From the NCBI GenBank assembly GCA_037013495.1, contig CM072801.1:104229816-104293815 (forward strand): a DNA stretch of 64,000 bases, written 5' to 3'. The translations under genes were made by a program, and so were the position numbers. The notes beneath the pieces were generated by a model, which saw only the letters and a program-made list of their open reading frames with translations, had not been told where the DNA came from and searched no databases. This DNA is from Hippophae tibetana (Eukaryota > Streptophyta > Magnoliopsida > Rosales > Elaeagnaceae). Positions 40,082 through 53,900 of this stretch are shown in pieces (position 1 is the first letter of the stretch; each line of letters begins with the position of its first letter).

Positions 40082-42698
40082 TTGTACCAAAAGAATGCAA
40101 AAAGCAACAAAATCGAAACGTTTAGTAATTCTAAAATTCAAAAAATAGATATATTAAGAGAGATATACTATTTTGGGCAACCAAGACTTCGATACCAAAT
40201 GATACGGATCTTTTATGCGGACCATTTTGGAAACCATGAACTCAAAGGAATGAGAAAGATTGAATTGTTAAGAAAATGGTTAATATAATCAAATTTGAAC
40301 AACTAAGAACACGATTAGAAAACCACGCAAAAATGTGAGACCAAACTATTAGACGTCGGAAAGTAGTGTAAGCGATGCAATTTGGGTTCTAAAAAGTGGA
40401 CAAATGAACTATTTTTTACTTTATGTTTTTGCAAATTAAAATGAGTTTTCATTTGATATTTTAAAATAGTCGTTTTGATTTATGACTTAAAAGTTATAAC
40501 AGTTTAAAGTTGGATCCTCAATAAATAATTTCTTTTTTTTTAAATTACGAACTCCAGAAATTTTGTTGTTTTTTTATTCAGGATCAAAGATTGGTTAAAC
40601 GCCAAAAAAAAAAAGGAAAATGATACATTGATTTAAAAGAAAAGTACGAAATGAAATGCAAATAAGAAAATTATGACAACAAAATCTAAAGAAAACAAAA
40701 GGCTTGTAGAAATATTTGTTTCTTTAATTGTGATTTGGACCAAAAGAATGCAAAAAACAATAAAATGGAAACGTTTAGTAAATCTAAAATTCAAAAAATA
40801 GATATATTAAGAGAGATATACTATTTTGGGCAACCAAGGCAACGATACCAGGTGATACAGATCTTTTATGCGGACCATTTTGGAAACCATGAACTCAAAG
40901 GAATGAGAAAGATTGAATTGCTAAGAACATGGTTAATATAATCAAATTTGAACAATTAAGAACACGATTAGAAAACCACGCAAAAATGTGAGACCAAACT
41001 ATTAGACGTCGGAAGGTAGTGTAAGCGATGGAATTTGGGTTCTAAAAAGTGGACAACTGAACTATTTTTTACTTTATGTTTTTGCTAATTAATATGAGTT
41101 TAGATTTGATATTTTATAATAGTCGTTTTGATTTATGACTTAAAAGTTATAACAGTTTAAAGTTGTATCCTCAATAAATAAATTTTTTTTTTTAAATTAC
41201 GAACTCTAGAAATTTTGTTGTTTTTTTATTCATGATCAAAGATCGGTTGAACGCCGAAAAAAAAGAAAAGGAAAATGATACATTGAATTTAAAGAAAAGT
41301 ACGAAATGAAATGCAAATAAGAAATTTATGACAACAAAATCTAAAGAAAACAAAAGGCTTGTAGAAATATTTGTTTCTTTAATTGTGATTTGGACCAAAA
41401 GAATGCAAAAATCAATAAAATGGAAACGTTTAGTAAATCTAAAATTCAAAAAATAGATATATTAGGAGAGATATACTATTTTTGGCAACCAAGGCTACGA
41501 TACCAGATGATCCAGATCTTTTATGCGGACCATTTTGGAAACCATGAACTCAAAGGAATGAGAAAGATTGAATTGCTAAGAACATGGTTAATATAATCAA
41601 ATTTGAACAATTAAGAACACGATTAGAAAACCACGCAAAAATGTGAGACCAAACTATTAGACGTCGGAAGGTAGTATAAGCGATGGAATTTGGGTTCTAA
41701 AAAGTGTACAACTGAACTATTTTTTATTTATGTTTTTGCTAATTGAAATGAGTTTAGATTTGATATTTTATAATAGTCGTTTTGATGTATGACTTAAAAG
41801 TTATAACAGTTTAAAGTTGGAACCTCAACAAATTATTTCTTTTTTTTTTAATTACGAACTCCAGAAATTTTGTTGTTTTTTTATTCAGGATCAAAGATCA
41901 GTTCAACGCTGAAAAAAAAGAAAAGGAAAATGATACATTGAATTTAAAGAAAAGTACGAAATGAAATGCAAATAAGAAAATTATGACAACAAAATCTAAA
42001 GAAAACAAAAGGCTTGTAGAAATATTTGTTTCTTTAATTGTGATTTGGGCCAAAAGAATGCAAAAGACAATAAAATGGAAACGTTTAGTAAATCTAAAAT
42101 TAAAAAAATAGATATATTAAGAGAGATATACTATTTTGGGCAACCAAGGCTTCGATACCAAATGATACGGATCTTTTATACGGACCATTTTGGAAACCAT
42201 GAAATCAAAGGAATGAGAAAGATTGAATTGCTAAGAAAATGGTTAATATAATCAAATTTGAACAATTAAGAACACGATTAGAAAACGACGCAAAAATGTG
42301 AGACCAAACTATTAGACGTCGGAAAGTAGATAAGCGATGGAATTTGGGTTCTAAAAAGTGGACAATTGAACTATTTTTTACTTTATGTTTTTGCAAATTG
42401 AAATGAGTTTAGATTTGATATTTTATAATAGTCGTTTTGATGTATGACTTAAAAGTTATAACAGTTTAAAGTTGGAACCGTAATAAATAATTTCTTTTTT
42501 TAAAATTACGAACTCCAAAAATTTTGTTGTTTTTAATTCAGGATCAAAGATTTGTTGAACGCCGAAAAAAAAAGAAAAGGAAAATGATACGGTGAATTAA
42601 AAGAAAAGTACGAAATGAAATGCAAATAAGAAAATAATGACAACAAAATCTAAATAAAACAAAAGACTTGTAGAAATATTTGTTTCTTTAATTGTGAT

Positions 42699-43568
42699 TT
42701 GTACCAAAAGAATGCAAAAAACAATAAAATGGAAACGTTTAGTAATTCTAAAATTCAAAAAATAGATATATTAACATAGATATACTATTTTGGGCAACCA
42801 AGACTTCGATACCAAATGATACGGATCTTTTATGCGGACCATTTTGGAAACCATGAACTCAAAGGAATGAGAAAGATTGAATTGCTAAGAACATGGTTAA
42901 TATAATCAAATTTGAACAATTAAGAACACGATTAGAAAACCACGCAAAAATGTGAGACTAAACTATTAGACGTCGGAAAGTAGTGTAAGCGATGGAATTT
43001 GGGTTCTAAAAAGTGGACAAATGAACTATTTTTTACTTTATGTTTTTGTGCGGATCATTTTGGAAATCATGAAATCAAAGGAATGAGAAAGATTGAATTG
43101 CTAAGAAAATGGTTAATATAATCAAATTTGAACAATTAAGAACACGATTAGAAAACGACGCAAAAATGTGAGACCAAACTATTAGACGTCGGAAAGTAGA
43201 TAAGCGATGGAATTTGGGTTCTAAAAAGTGGACAATTGAACTATTTTTTACTTTATGTTTTTTCAAATTGAAATGAGTTTAGATTTGATATTTTATAATA
43301 GTCGTTTTGATGTATGACTTAAAAGTTATAAGAGTTTAAAGTTGGAACCTTAATAAATAATTTTTTTTTTTTTAAATTACGAACTCCAAAAATTTTGTTG
43401 TTTTTAATTCATGATCAAAGATTTGTTGAACGCCGAAAAAAAAGAAAAGGAAAATGATACGGTGAATTAAAAGAAAAGTACGAAATGAAATGCAAATAAG
43501 AAAATAATGACAACAAAATCTAAATAAAACAAAAGACTTGTAGAAATATTTGTTTCTTTAATTGTGAT
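42699..43568. repeat. Truncated fused monomer, second copy (junction 43048/43049)
   Basis: This has the same fusion of tatgtttttg to tgcggatcattttgg as at 39561, exactly 3,487 bp downstream. Small private differences from the first copy (gagactaaac near 42956, gaaatcatg near 43066, gttttttcaaattg near 43260) show that it is a separate genomic copy that has had time to mutate. Confidence 0.9.
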
Positions 43569-46500
43569 TTGTACCAAAAGAATGCAAAAAGCAACAAAAT
43601 CGAAACGTTTAGTAATTCTAAAATTCAAAAAATAGATATATTAAGAGAGATATACTATTTTGGGCAACCAAGACTTCGATACCAAATGATACGGATCTTT
43701 TATGCGGACCATTTTGGAAACCATGAACTCAAAAGAATGAGAAAGATTGAATTGTTAAGAAAATGGTTAATATAATCAAATTTGAACAACTAAGAACACG
43801 ATTAGAAAACCACGCAAAAATGTGAGACCAAACTATTAGACGTCGGAAAGTAGTGTAAGCGATGCAATTTGGGTTCTAAAAAGTGGACAAATGAACTATT
43901 TTTTACTTTATGTTTTTGCAAATTAAAATGAGTTTTCATTTGATATTTTAAAATAGTCGTTTTGATTTATGACTTAAAAGTTATAACAGTTTAAAGTTGG
44001 ATCCTCAATAAATAATTTCTTTTTTTTTAAATTACGAACTCCAGAAATTTTGTTGTTTTTTTATTCAGGATCAAAGATTGGTTAAACGCCAAAAAAAAAA
44101 GGAAAATGATACATTGATTTAAAAGAAAAGTACGAAATGAAATGCAAATAAGAAAATTATGACAACAAAATCTAAAGAAAACAAAAGGCTTGTAGAAATA
44201 TTTGTTTCTTTAATTGTGATTTGGACCAAAAGAATGCAAAAAACAATAAAATGGAAACGTTTAGTAAATCTAAAATTCAAAAAATAGATATATTAAGAGA
44301 GATATACTATTTTGGGCAACCAAGACTTCGATACCAGGTGATACAGATCTTTTATGCGGACCATTTTGGAAACCATGAACTCAAAGGAATGAGAAAGATT
44401 GAATTGCTAAGAACATGGTTAATATAATCAAATTTGAACAATTAAGAACACGATTAGAAAACCACGCAAAAATGTGAGACCAAACTATTAGACGTCGGAA
44501 GGTAGTGTAAGCGATGGAATTTGGGTTCTAAAAAGTGGACAACTGAACTATTTTTTACTTTATGTTTTTGCTAATTGAAATGAGTTTAGATTTGATATTT
44601 TATAATAGTCGTTTTGATTTATGACTTAAAAGTTATAACAGTTTAAAGTTGTATCCTCAATAAATAAATTTTTTTTTTAAATTACGAACTCTAGAAATTT
44701 TGTTGTTTTTTTATTCATGATCAAAGAACGGTTGAACGCCGAAAAAAAAGAAAAGGAAAATGATACATTGAATTTAAAGAAAAGTACGAAATGAAATGCA
44801 AATAAGAAATTTATGACAACAAAATCTAAAGAAAACAAAAGGCTTGTAGAAATATTTGTTTCTTTAATTGTGATTTGGACCAAAAGAATGCAAAAATCAA
44901 TAAAATGGAAACGTTTAGTAAATCTAAAATTCAAAAAATAGATATATTAGGAGAGATATACTATTTTTGGCAACCAAGGCTACGATACCAGATGATCCAG
45001 ATCTTTTATGCGGACCATTTTGGAAACCATGAACTCAAAGGAATGAGAAAGATTGAATTGCTAAGAACATGGTTAATATAATCAAATTTGAACAATTAAG
45101 AACACGATTAGAAAACCACGCAAAAATGTGAGACCAAACTATTAGACGTCGGAAGGTAGTATAAGCGATGGAATTTGGGTTCTAAAAAGTGTACAACTGA
45201 ACTATTTTTTATTTATGTTTTTGCTAATTGAAATGAGTTTAGATTTGATATTTTATAATAGTCGTTTTGATGTATGACTTAAAAGTTATAACAGTTTAAA
45301 GTTGGAACCTCAACAAATTATTTCTTTTTTTTTTAATTACGAACTCCAAAAATTTTGTTGTTTTTAATTCATGATCAAAGATTTGTTGAACGCCGAAAAA
45401 AAAGAAAAGGAAAATGATACGGTGAATTAAAAGAAAAGTACGAAATGAAATGCAAATAAGAAAATAATGACAACAAAATCTAAATAAAACAAAAGACTTG
45501 TAGAAATATTTGTTTCTTTAATTGTGATTTGTACCAAAAGAATGCAAAAAACAATAAAATCGAAACGTTTAGTAATTCTAAAATTCAAAAAATAGATATA
45601 TTAAGAGAGATATACTATTTTGGGCAACCAAGACTTCGATACCAAATGATACGGATCTTTTATGCGGACCATATTGGAAACCATGAACTCAAAGGAATGA
45701 GAAAGATTGAATTGTTAAGAAAATGGTTAATATAATCAAATTTGAACAATTAAGAACACGATTAGAAAACCACGCAAAAATGTGAGACCAAACTATTAGA
45801 CGTCGGAAAGTAGTGTAAGCGATGCAATTTGGGTTCTAAAAAGTGGACAAATGAACTATTTTTTACTTTATGTTTTTGCAAATTAAAATGAGTTTTCATT
45901 TGATATTTTAAAATAGTCGTTTTGATTTATGACTTAAAAGTTATAACAGTTTAAAGTTGGATCCTCAATAAATAATTTCTTTTTTTTTAAATTACGAACT
46001 CCAGAAATTTTGTTGTTTTTTTATTCAGGATCAAAGATCAGTTGAACGCTGAAAAAAAAGAAAAGGAAAATGATACATTGAATTTAAAGAAAAGTACGAA
46101 TTGAAATGCAAATAAGAAAATTATGACAACAAAATCTAAAGAAAACAAAAGGCTTGTAGAAATATTTGTTTCTTTAATTGTGATTTGGGCCAAAAGAATG
46201 CAAAAGACAATAAAATGGAAACGTTTAGTAAATCTAAAATTCAAAAAATAGATATATTAAGAGAGATATACTATTTTGGGCAACCAAGGCTTCGATACCA
46301 AATGATACGGATCTTTTATACGGACCATTTTGGAAACCATGAAATCAAAGGAATGAGAAAGATTGAATTGCTAAGAAAATGGTTAATATAATCAAATTTG
46401 AACAATTAAGAACACGATTAGAAAACGACGCAAAAATGTGAGACCAAACTATTAGACGTCGGAAAGTAGATAAGCGATGGAATTTGGGTTCTAAAAAGTG

Positions 46501-46838
46501 GACAATTGAACTATTTTTTACTTTATGTTTTTGCAAATTGAAATGAGTTTAGATTTGATATTTTATAATAGTCGTTTTGATGTATGACTTAAAAGTTATA
46601 ACAGTTTAAAGTTGGAACCGTAATAAATAATTTCTTTTTTTAAAATTACGAACTCCAAAAATTTTGTTGTTTTTAATTCAGGATCAAAGATTTGTTGAAC
46701 GCCGAAAAAAAAAGAAAAGGAAAATGATACGGTGAATTAAAAGAAAAGTACGAAATGAAATGCAAATAAGAAAATAATGACAACAAAATCTAAATAAAAC
46801 AAAAGACTTGTAGAAATATTTGTTTCTTTAATTGTGAT

Positions 46839-47708
46839 TTGTACCAAAAGAATGCAAAAAACAATAAAATGGAAACGTTTAGTAATTCTAAAATTCAAAA
46901 AATAGATATATTAACATAGATATACTATATTGGGCAACCAAGACTTCGATACCAAATGATACGGATCTTTTATGCGGACCATTTTGGAAACCATGAACTC
47001 AAAGGAATGAGAAAGATTGAATTGCTAAGAACATGGTTAATATAATCAAATTTGAACAATTAAGAACACGATTAGAAAACCACGCAAAAATGTGAGACCA
47101 AACTATTAGACGTCGGAAAGTAGTGTAAGCGATGGAATTTGGGTTCTAAAAAGTGGACAAATGAACTATTTTTTACTTTATGTTTTTGTGCGGATCATTT
47201 TGGAAACCATGAAATCAAAGGAATGAGAAAGATTGAATTGCTAAGAAAATGGTTAATATAATCAAATTTGAACAATTAAGAACACGATTAGAAAACGACG
47301 CAAAAATGTGAGACCAAACTATTAGACGTCGGAAAGTAGATAAGCGATGGAATTTGGGTTCTAAAAAGTGGACAATTGAACTATTTTTTACTTTATGTTT
47401 TTGCAAATTGAAATGAGTTTAGATTTGATATTTTATAATAGTCGTTTTGATGTATGACTTAAAAGTTATAAGAGTTTAAAGTTGGAACCTTAATAAATAA
47501 TTTATTTTTTTTTAAATTACGAACTCCAAAAATTTTGTTGTTTTTAATTCATGATCAAAGATTTGTTGAACGCCGAAAAAAAAGAAAAGGAAAATGATAC
47601 GGTGAATTAAAAGAAAAGTACGAAATGAAATGCAAATAAGAAAATAATGACAACAAAATCTAAATAAAACAAAAGACTTGTAGAAATATTTGTTTCTTTA
47701 ATTGTGAT
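46839..47708. repeat. Truncated fused monomer, third copy (junction 47188/47189)
   Basis: This is the third occurrence of the same breakpoint, 4,140 bp after the second. The monomer head has tactatattggg (near 46924) instead of tactattttggg. Otherwise it follows the first copy closely. All three copies share the exact junction, so the deletion happened once and was then amplified with the surrounding unit. Confidence 0.9.
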
Positions 47709-48361
47709 TTGTACCAAAAGAATGCAAAAAGCAATAAAATCGAAACGTTTAGTAATTCTAAAATTCAAAAAATAGATATATTAAGAGAGATATACTATTT
47801 TGGGCAACTAAGACTTCGATACCAAATGATACGGATCTTTTATGCGGACCATTTTGGAAACCATGAACTCAAAGGAATGAGAAAGATTGAATTGTTAAGA
47901 AAATGGTTAATATAATCAAATTTGAACAACTAAGAACACGATTAGAAAACCACGCAAAAATGTGAGACCAAACTATTAGACGTCGGAAAGTAGTGTAAGC
48001 GATGCAATTTGGGTTCTAAAAAGTGGACAAATGAACTATTTTTTACTTTATGTTTTTGCAAATTAAAATGAGTTTTCATTTGATATTTTAAAATAGTCGT
48101 TTTGATTTATGACTTAAAAGTTATAACAGTTTAAAGTTGGATCCTCAATAAATAATTTCTTTTTTTTTAAATTACGAACTCCAGAAATTTTGTTGTTTTT
48201 TTATTCAGGATCAAAGATTGGTTAAACGCCAAAAAAAAAAAGGAAAATGATACATTGATTTAAAAGAAAAGTACGAAATGAAATGCAAATAAGAAAATTA
48301 TGACAACAAAATCTAAAGAAAACAAAAGGCTTGTAGAAATATTTGTTTCTTTAATTGTGAT

Positions 48362-50987
48362 TTGGACCAAAAGAATGCAAAAAACAATAAAATGGAAACG
48401 TTTAGTAAATCTAAAATTCAAAAAATAGATATATTAAGAGAGATATACTATTTTGGGCAACCAAGGCAACGATACCAGGTGATACAGATCTTTTATGCGG
48501 ACCATTTTGGAAACCATGAACTCAAAGGAATGAGAAAGATTGAATTGCTAAGAACATGGTTAATATAATCAAATTTGAACAATTAAGAACACGATTAGAA
48601 AACCACGCAAAAATGTGAGACCAAACTATTAGACGTCGGAAGGTAGTGTAAGCGATGGAATTTGGGTTCTAAAAAGTGGACAACTGAACTATTTTTTACT
48701 TTATGTTTTTGCTAATTGAAATGAGTTTAGATTTGATATTTTATAATAGTCGTTTTGATGTATGACTTAAAAGTTATAACAGTTTAAAGTTAGAACCTCA
48801 ATAAATTATTTCTTTTTTTTTAAATTACGAACTCCAAAAATTTTGTTGTTTTTAATTCATGATCAAAGATTTGATGAACGCCGAAAAAAAAAGAAAAGGA
48901 AAATGATACGGTGAATTAAAAGAAAAGTACGAAATGAAATGCAAATAAGAAAATAATGACAACAAAATCTAAATAAAACAAAAGACTTGTATAAATATTT
49001 GTTTCTTTAATTGTGATTTGTACCAAAAGAATGCAAAAAACAATAAAATGGAAACGTTTAGTAATTCTAAAATTTAAAAATTAGATATATTAAGAGAGAT
49101 ATACTATTTTGGGCAACCAAGACTTTGATACCAAATGATACGGATCTTTTATGCGGACCATTTTGGAAACCATGAACTCAAAGGAATGAGAAAGATTGAA
49201 TTGCTAAGAAAATAGTTAATATAATCAAATTTGAACAATTAAGAACACGATTAGAAAACCACGCAAAAATGTGAGACCAAACTATTAGACGTCGGAAAGT
49301 AGTGTAAGTGATGGAATTTGGGTTCTAAAAAGTGGACAAATGAACTATTTTTTTCTTTATGTTTTTGCAAATTGAAATGAGTTTTGATTTGATGTTTTAT
49401 AATAGTCGTTTTGATTTATGACTTAAAAGTTATAACAGTTTAAAGTTGGATCCCCAATAAATAATTTCTTTTTTTTTTAAATTACGAACTCCAGAAATTT
49501 TGTTGTTTTTTTATTCAGGATCAAAGATCGGTTGAACGCCGAAAAAAAAGAAAAGGTAAATGATACATTGAATTTAAAGAAAAGTACGAAATGAAATGCA
49601 AATAAGAAAATTATGACAACAAAATCTAAAGAAAACAAAAGGCTTGTAGAAATATTTGTTTCTTTAATTGTGATTTGGACCAAAAGAATGCAAAAAACAA
49701 TAAAATGGAAATGTTTAGTAAATCTAAAATTCAAAAAATAGATATATTAAGAGAGATATACTATTTTGGGCAACCAAGGCAACGATACCAGGTGATACAG
49801 ATCTTTTATGCGGACCATTTTGGAAACCATGAACTCAAAGGAATGAGAAAGATTGAATTGCTAAGAACATGGTTAATATAATCAAATTTGAACAATTAAG
49901 AACACGATTAGAAAACCACGCAAAAATGTGAGACCAAACTATTAGACGTCGGAAGGTAGTGTAAGCGATGGAATTTGGGTTCTAAAAAGTGGACAACTGA
50001 ACTATTTTTTACTTTATGTTTTTGCTAATTGAAATGAGTTTAGATTTGATATTTTATAATAGTCGTTTTGATGTATGACTTAAAAGTTATAACAGTTTAA
50101 AGTTAGAACCTCAATAAATTATTTCTTTTTTTTTAAATTACGAACTCCAAAAATTTTGTTGTTTTTAATTCATGATCAAAGATTTGATGAACGCCGAAAA
50201 AAAAAGAAAAGGAAAATGATACGGTGAATTAAAAGAAAAGTACGAAATGAAATGCAAATAAGAAAATAATGACAACAAAATCTAAATAAAACAAAAGACT
50301 TGTATAAATATTTGTTTCTTTAATTGTGATTTGTACCAAAAGAATGCAAAAAACAATAAAATGGAAACGTTTAGTAATTCTAAAATTTAAAAATTAGATA
50401 TATTAAGAGAGATATACTATTTTGGGCAACCAAGACTTTGATACCAAATGATACGGATCTTTTATGCGGACCATTTTGGAAACCATGAACTCAAAGGAAT
50501 GAGAAAGATTGAATTGCTAAGAAAATAGTTAATATAATCAAATTTGAACAATTAAGAACACGATTAGAAAACCACGCAAAAATGTGAGACCAAACTATTA
50601 GACGTCGGAAAGTAGTGTAAATGATGGAATTTGGGTTCTAAAAAGTGGACAAATGAACTATTTTTTTCTTTATGTTTTTGCAAATTGAAATGAGTTTTGA
50701 TTTGATGTTTTATAATAGTCGTTTTGATTTATGACTTAAAAGTTATAACAGTTTAAAGTTGGATCCCCAATAAATAATTTCTTTTTTTTTAAATTACGAA
50801 CTCCAGAAATTTTGTTGTTTTTTTTATTCAGGATCAAAGATCGGTTGAACGCCGAAAAAAAAGAAAAGGTAAATGATACATTGAATTTAAAGAAAAGTAC
50901 GAAATGAAATGCAAATAAGAAAATTATGACAACAAAATCTAAAGAAAACAAAAGGCTTGTAGAAATATTTGTTTCTTTAATTGTTAT
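48362..50987. repeat. Dimer HOR of 1,313 bp, two copies
   Basis: Anchors 48362 and 49018 are repeated as 49675 and 50331. Private marks are ggcaacgataccagg (48362 and 49675), gatttgatgaacgcc (near 48870 and 50183), ttaaaaattagat and aaaatagttaat (49018 and 50331), and ggatccccaataaat (near 49449 and 50761). Differences are few, for example aagtgatgg near 49306 versus aaatgatgg near 50619, and ggaaacgtttag versus ggaaatgtttag in the heads. The 48362 class also occurs at 32662 and 40735 and, with one variant, at 44221. Confidence 0.88.
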
Positions 50988-53900
50988 TTGGACCAAAAGA
51001 ATGCAAAAAACAATAAAATGGAAATGTTTAGTAAATCTAAAATTCAAAAAATAGATATATTAAGAGAGATATACTATTTTGGGTAACCAAGGCTTCGATA
51101 CCAAATGATACGGATCTTTTATACGGATCATTTTGGAAACCATGAAATCAAAGGAATGAGAAAGATTGAATTGCTAAGAAAATGGTTAATATAATCAAAT
51201 TTGAACAATTAAGAACACGATTAGAAAACGACGCAAAAATGTGAGACCAAACTATTAGACGTCGGAAAGTAGATAAGCGATGGAATTTGGGTTCTAAAAA
51301 GTGGACAATTGAACTATTTTTTACTTTATGTTTTTGCAAATTGAAATGAGTTTAGATTTGATATTTTATAATAGTCGTTTTGATGTATGACTTAAAAGTT
51401 ATAACAGTTTAAAGTTGGAACCTTAATAAATAATTTATTTTTTTTAAATTACGAACTCCAAAAATTTTAGTTGTTTTTAATTCATGATCAAAGATTTGTT
51501 GAACGCCGAAAAAAAAGAAAAGGAAAATGATACGGTGAATTAAAAGAAAAGTACGAAATGAAATGCAAATAAGAAAATAATGACAACAAAATCTAAATAA
51601 AACAAAAGACTTGTAGAAATATTTGTTTCTTTAATTGTGATTTGTACCAAAAGAATGCAAAAAGCAATAAAATCGAAACGTTTAGTAATTCTAAAATTCA
51701 AAAAATAGATATATTAAGAGAGATATACTATTTTGGGCAACCAAGACTTCGATACCAAATGATACGGATCTTTTATGCGGACCATTTTGGAAACCATGAA
51801 CTCAAAGGAATGAGAAAGATTGAATTGCTAAGAAAATGGTTAATATAATCAAATTTGAACAATTAAGAACACGATTAGAAAACCACGCAAAAATGTGAGA
51901 CCAAACTATTAGACGTCGGAAAGTAGTGTAAGCGATGGAATTTGGGTTCTAAAAAGTGGACAATTGAACTATTTTTTACTTTATGTTTTTGCAAAATGAA
52001 ATGAGTTTAGATTTGATATTTTATAATAGTCGTTTTGATGTATGACTTAAAAGTTATAACAGTTTAAAGTTGGAACCTTAATAAATAATTTCTTTTTTTA
52101 AAATTACGAACTCCAAAAATTTTGTTGTTTTTAATTCAGGATCAAAGATTTGTTGAACGCCGAAAAAAAAAGAAAGGGAAAATGATACGGTGAATTAAAA
52201 GAAAAGTACGAAATGAAATGCAAATAAGAAAATAATGACAACAAAATCTAAATAAAACCAAAGACTTGTAGAAATATTTGTTTCTTTAATTGTGATTGGT
52301 ACCAAAAGAATGCAAAAAACAATAAAATGGAAACGTTTAGTAATTCTAAAATTCAAAAAATAGATATATTAACATAGATATACTATTTTGGGCAACCAAG
52401 ACTTCGATACCAAATGATACGGATCTTTTGTGCGGACCATTTTGGAAACCATGAACTCAAAGGAATGAGAAAGATTGAATTGCTAAGAACATGGTTAATA
52501 TAATCAAATTTGAACAATTAAGAACACGATTAGAAAACCACGCAAAAATGTGAGACCAAACTATTAGACGTCGGAAGGTAGTATAAGCGATGGAATTTGG
52601 GTTCTAAAAAGTGGACAACTGAACTATTTTTTACTTTATGTTTTTGCTAATTGAAATGAGTTTAGATTTGATATTTTATAATAGTCGTTTTGATGTATGA
52701 CTTAAAAGTTATAACAGTTTAAAGTTGGATCCTCAATAAATAATTTCTTTTTTTTTTAAATTACGAACTCCAGAAATTTTGTTGTTTTTTTATTCAGGAT
52801 CAAAGATCAGTTGAACGCCGAAAAAAAAGAAAAGGAAAATGATACATTGAATTTAAAGAAAAGTACGAAATGAAATGCAAATAAGAAAATTATGACAACA
52901 AAATCTAAAGAAAACAAAAGGCTTGTAGAAATATTTGTTTCTTTAATTGTTATTTGGACCAAAAAACAATAAAATGGAAACGTTTAGTAAATCTAAAATT
53001 CAAAAAATAGATATATTAAGAGAGATATACTATTTTGGGTAACCAAGGCTTCGATACCAAATGATACGGATCTTTTATACGGATCATTTTGGAAACCATG
53101 AAATCAAAGGAATGAGAAAGATTGAATTGCTAAGAAAATGGTTAATATAATCAAATTTGAACAATTAAGAACACGATTAGAAAACGACGCAAAAATGTGA
53201 GACCAAACTATTAGACGTCGGAAAGTAGATAAGCGATGGAATTTGGGTTCTAAAAAGTGGACAATTGAACTATTTTTTACTTTATGTTTTTGCAAATTGA
53301 AATGAGTTTAGATTTGATATTTTATAATAGTCGTTTTGATGTATGACTTAAAAGTTATAACAGTTTAAAGTTGGAACCTTAATAAATAATTTATTTTTTT
53401 TAAATTACGAACTCCAAAAATTTTGTTGTTTTTAATTCATGATCAAAGATTTGTTGAACGCCGAAAAAAAAGAAAAGGAAAATGATACGGTGAATTAAAA
53501 GAAAAGTACGAAATGAAATGCAAATAAGAAAATAATGACAACAAAATCTAAATAAAACAAAAGACTTGTAGAAATATTTGTTTCTTTAATTGTGATTTGT
53601 ACCAAAAGAATGCAAAAAACAATAAAATCGAAACGTTTAGTAATTCTAAAATTCAAAAAATAGATATATTAAGAGAGATATACTATTTTGGGCAACCAAG
53701 ACTTCGATACCAAATGATACGGATCTTTTATGCGGACCATTTTGGAAACCATGAACTCAAAGGAATGAGAAAGATTGAATTGTTAAGAAAATGGTTAATA
53801 TAATCAAATTTGAACAATTAAGAACACGATTAGAAAACCACGCAAAAATGTGAGACCAAACTATTAGACGTCGGAAAGTAGTGTAAGCGATGGAATTTGG

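Larger units (their letters stand above)
38558..48361. repeat. Compound HOR carrying a truncated monomer, periods 3,487 and 4,140 bp
   Basis: Unit one runs from 38558 to 42044 with anchors 38558, 39212, 40082, 40735 and 41390. Unit two runs from 42045 to 46184 with anchors 42045, 42699, 43569, 44221, 44875 and 45529. Unit three starts at 46185 with 46839 and 47709 and continues into 48362. Each unit contains an 870 bp interval (39212-40081, 42699-43568, 46839-47708) made of most of one monomer fused to the second part of another. Unit two is 653 bp longer because it has the 45529 monomer (aatcgaaacg, gaccatattgg), which unit one lacks. Monomers with attaacatagatatac (39212, 42699, 46839) mark each copy. 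Confidence 0.9.
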
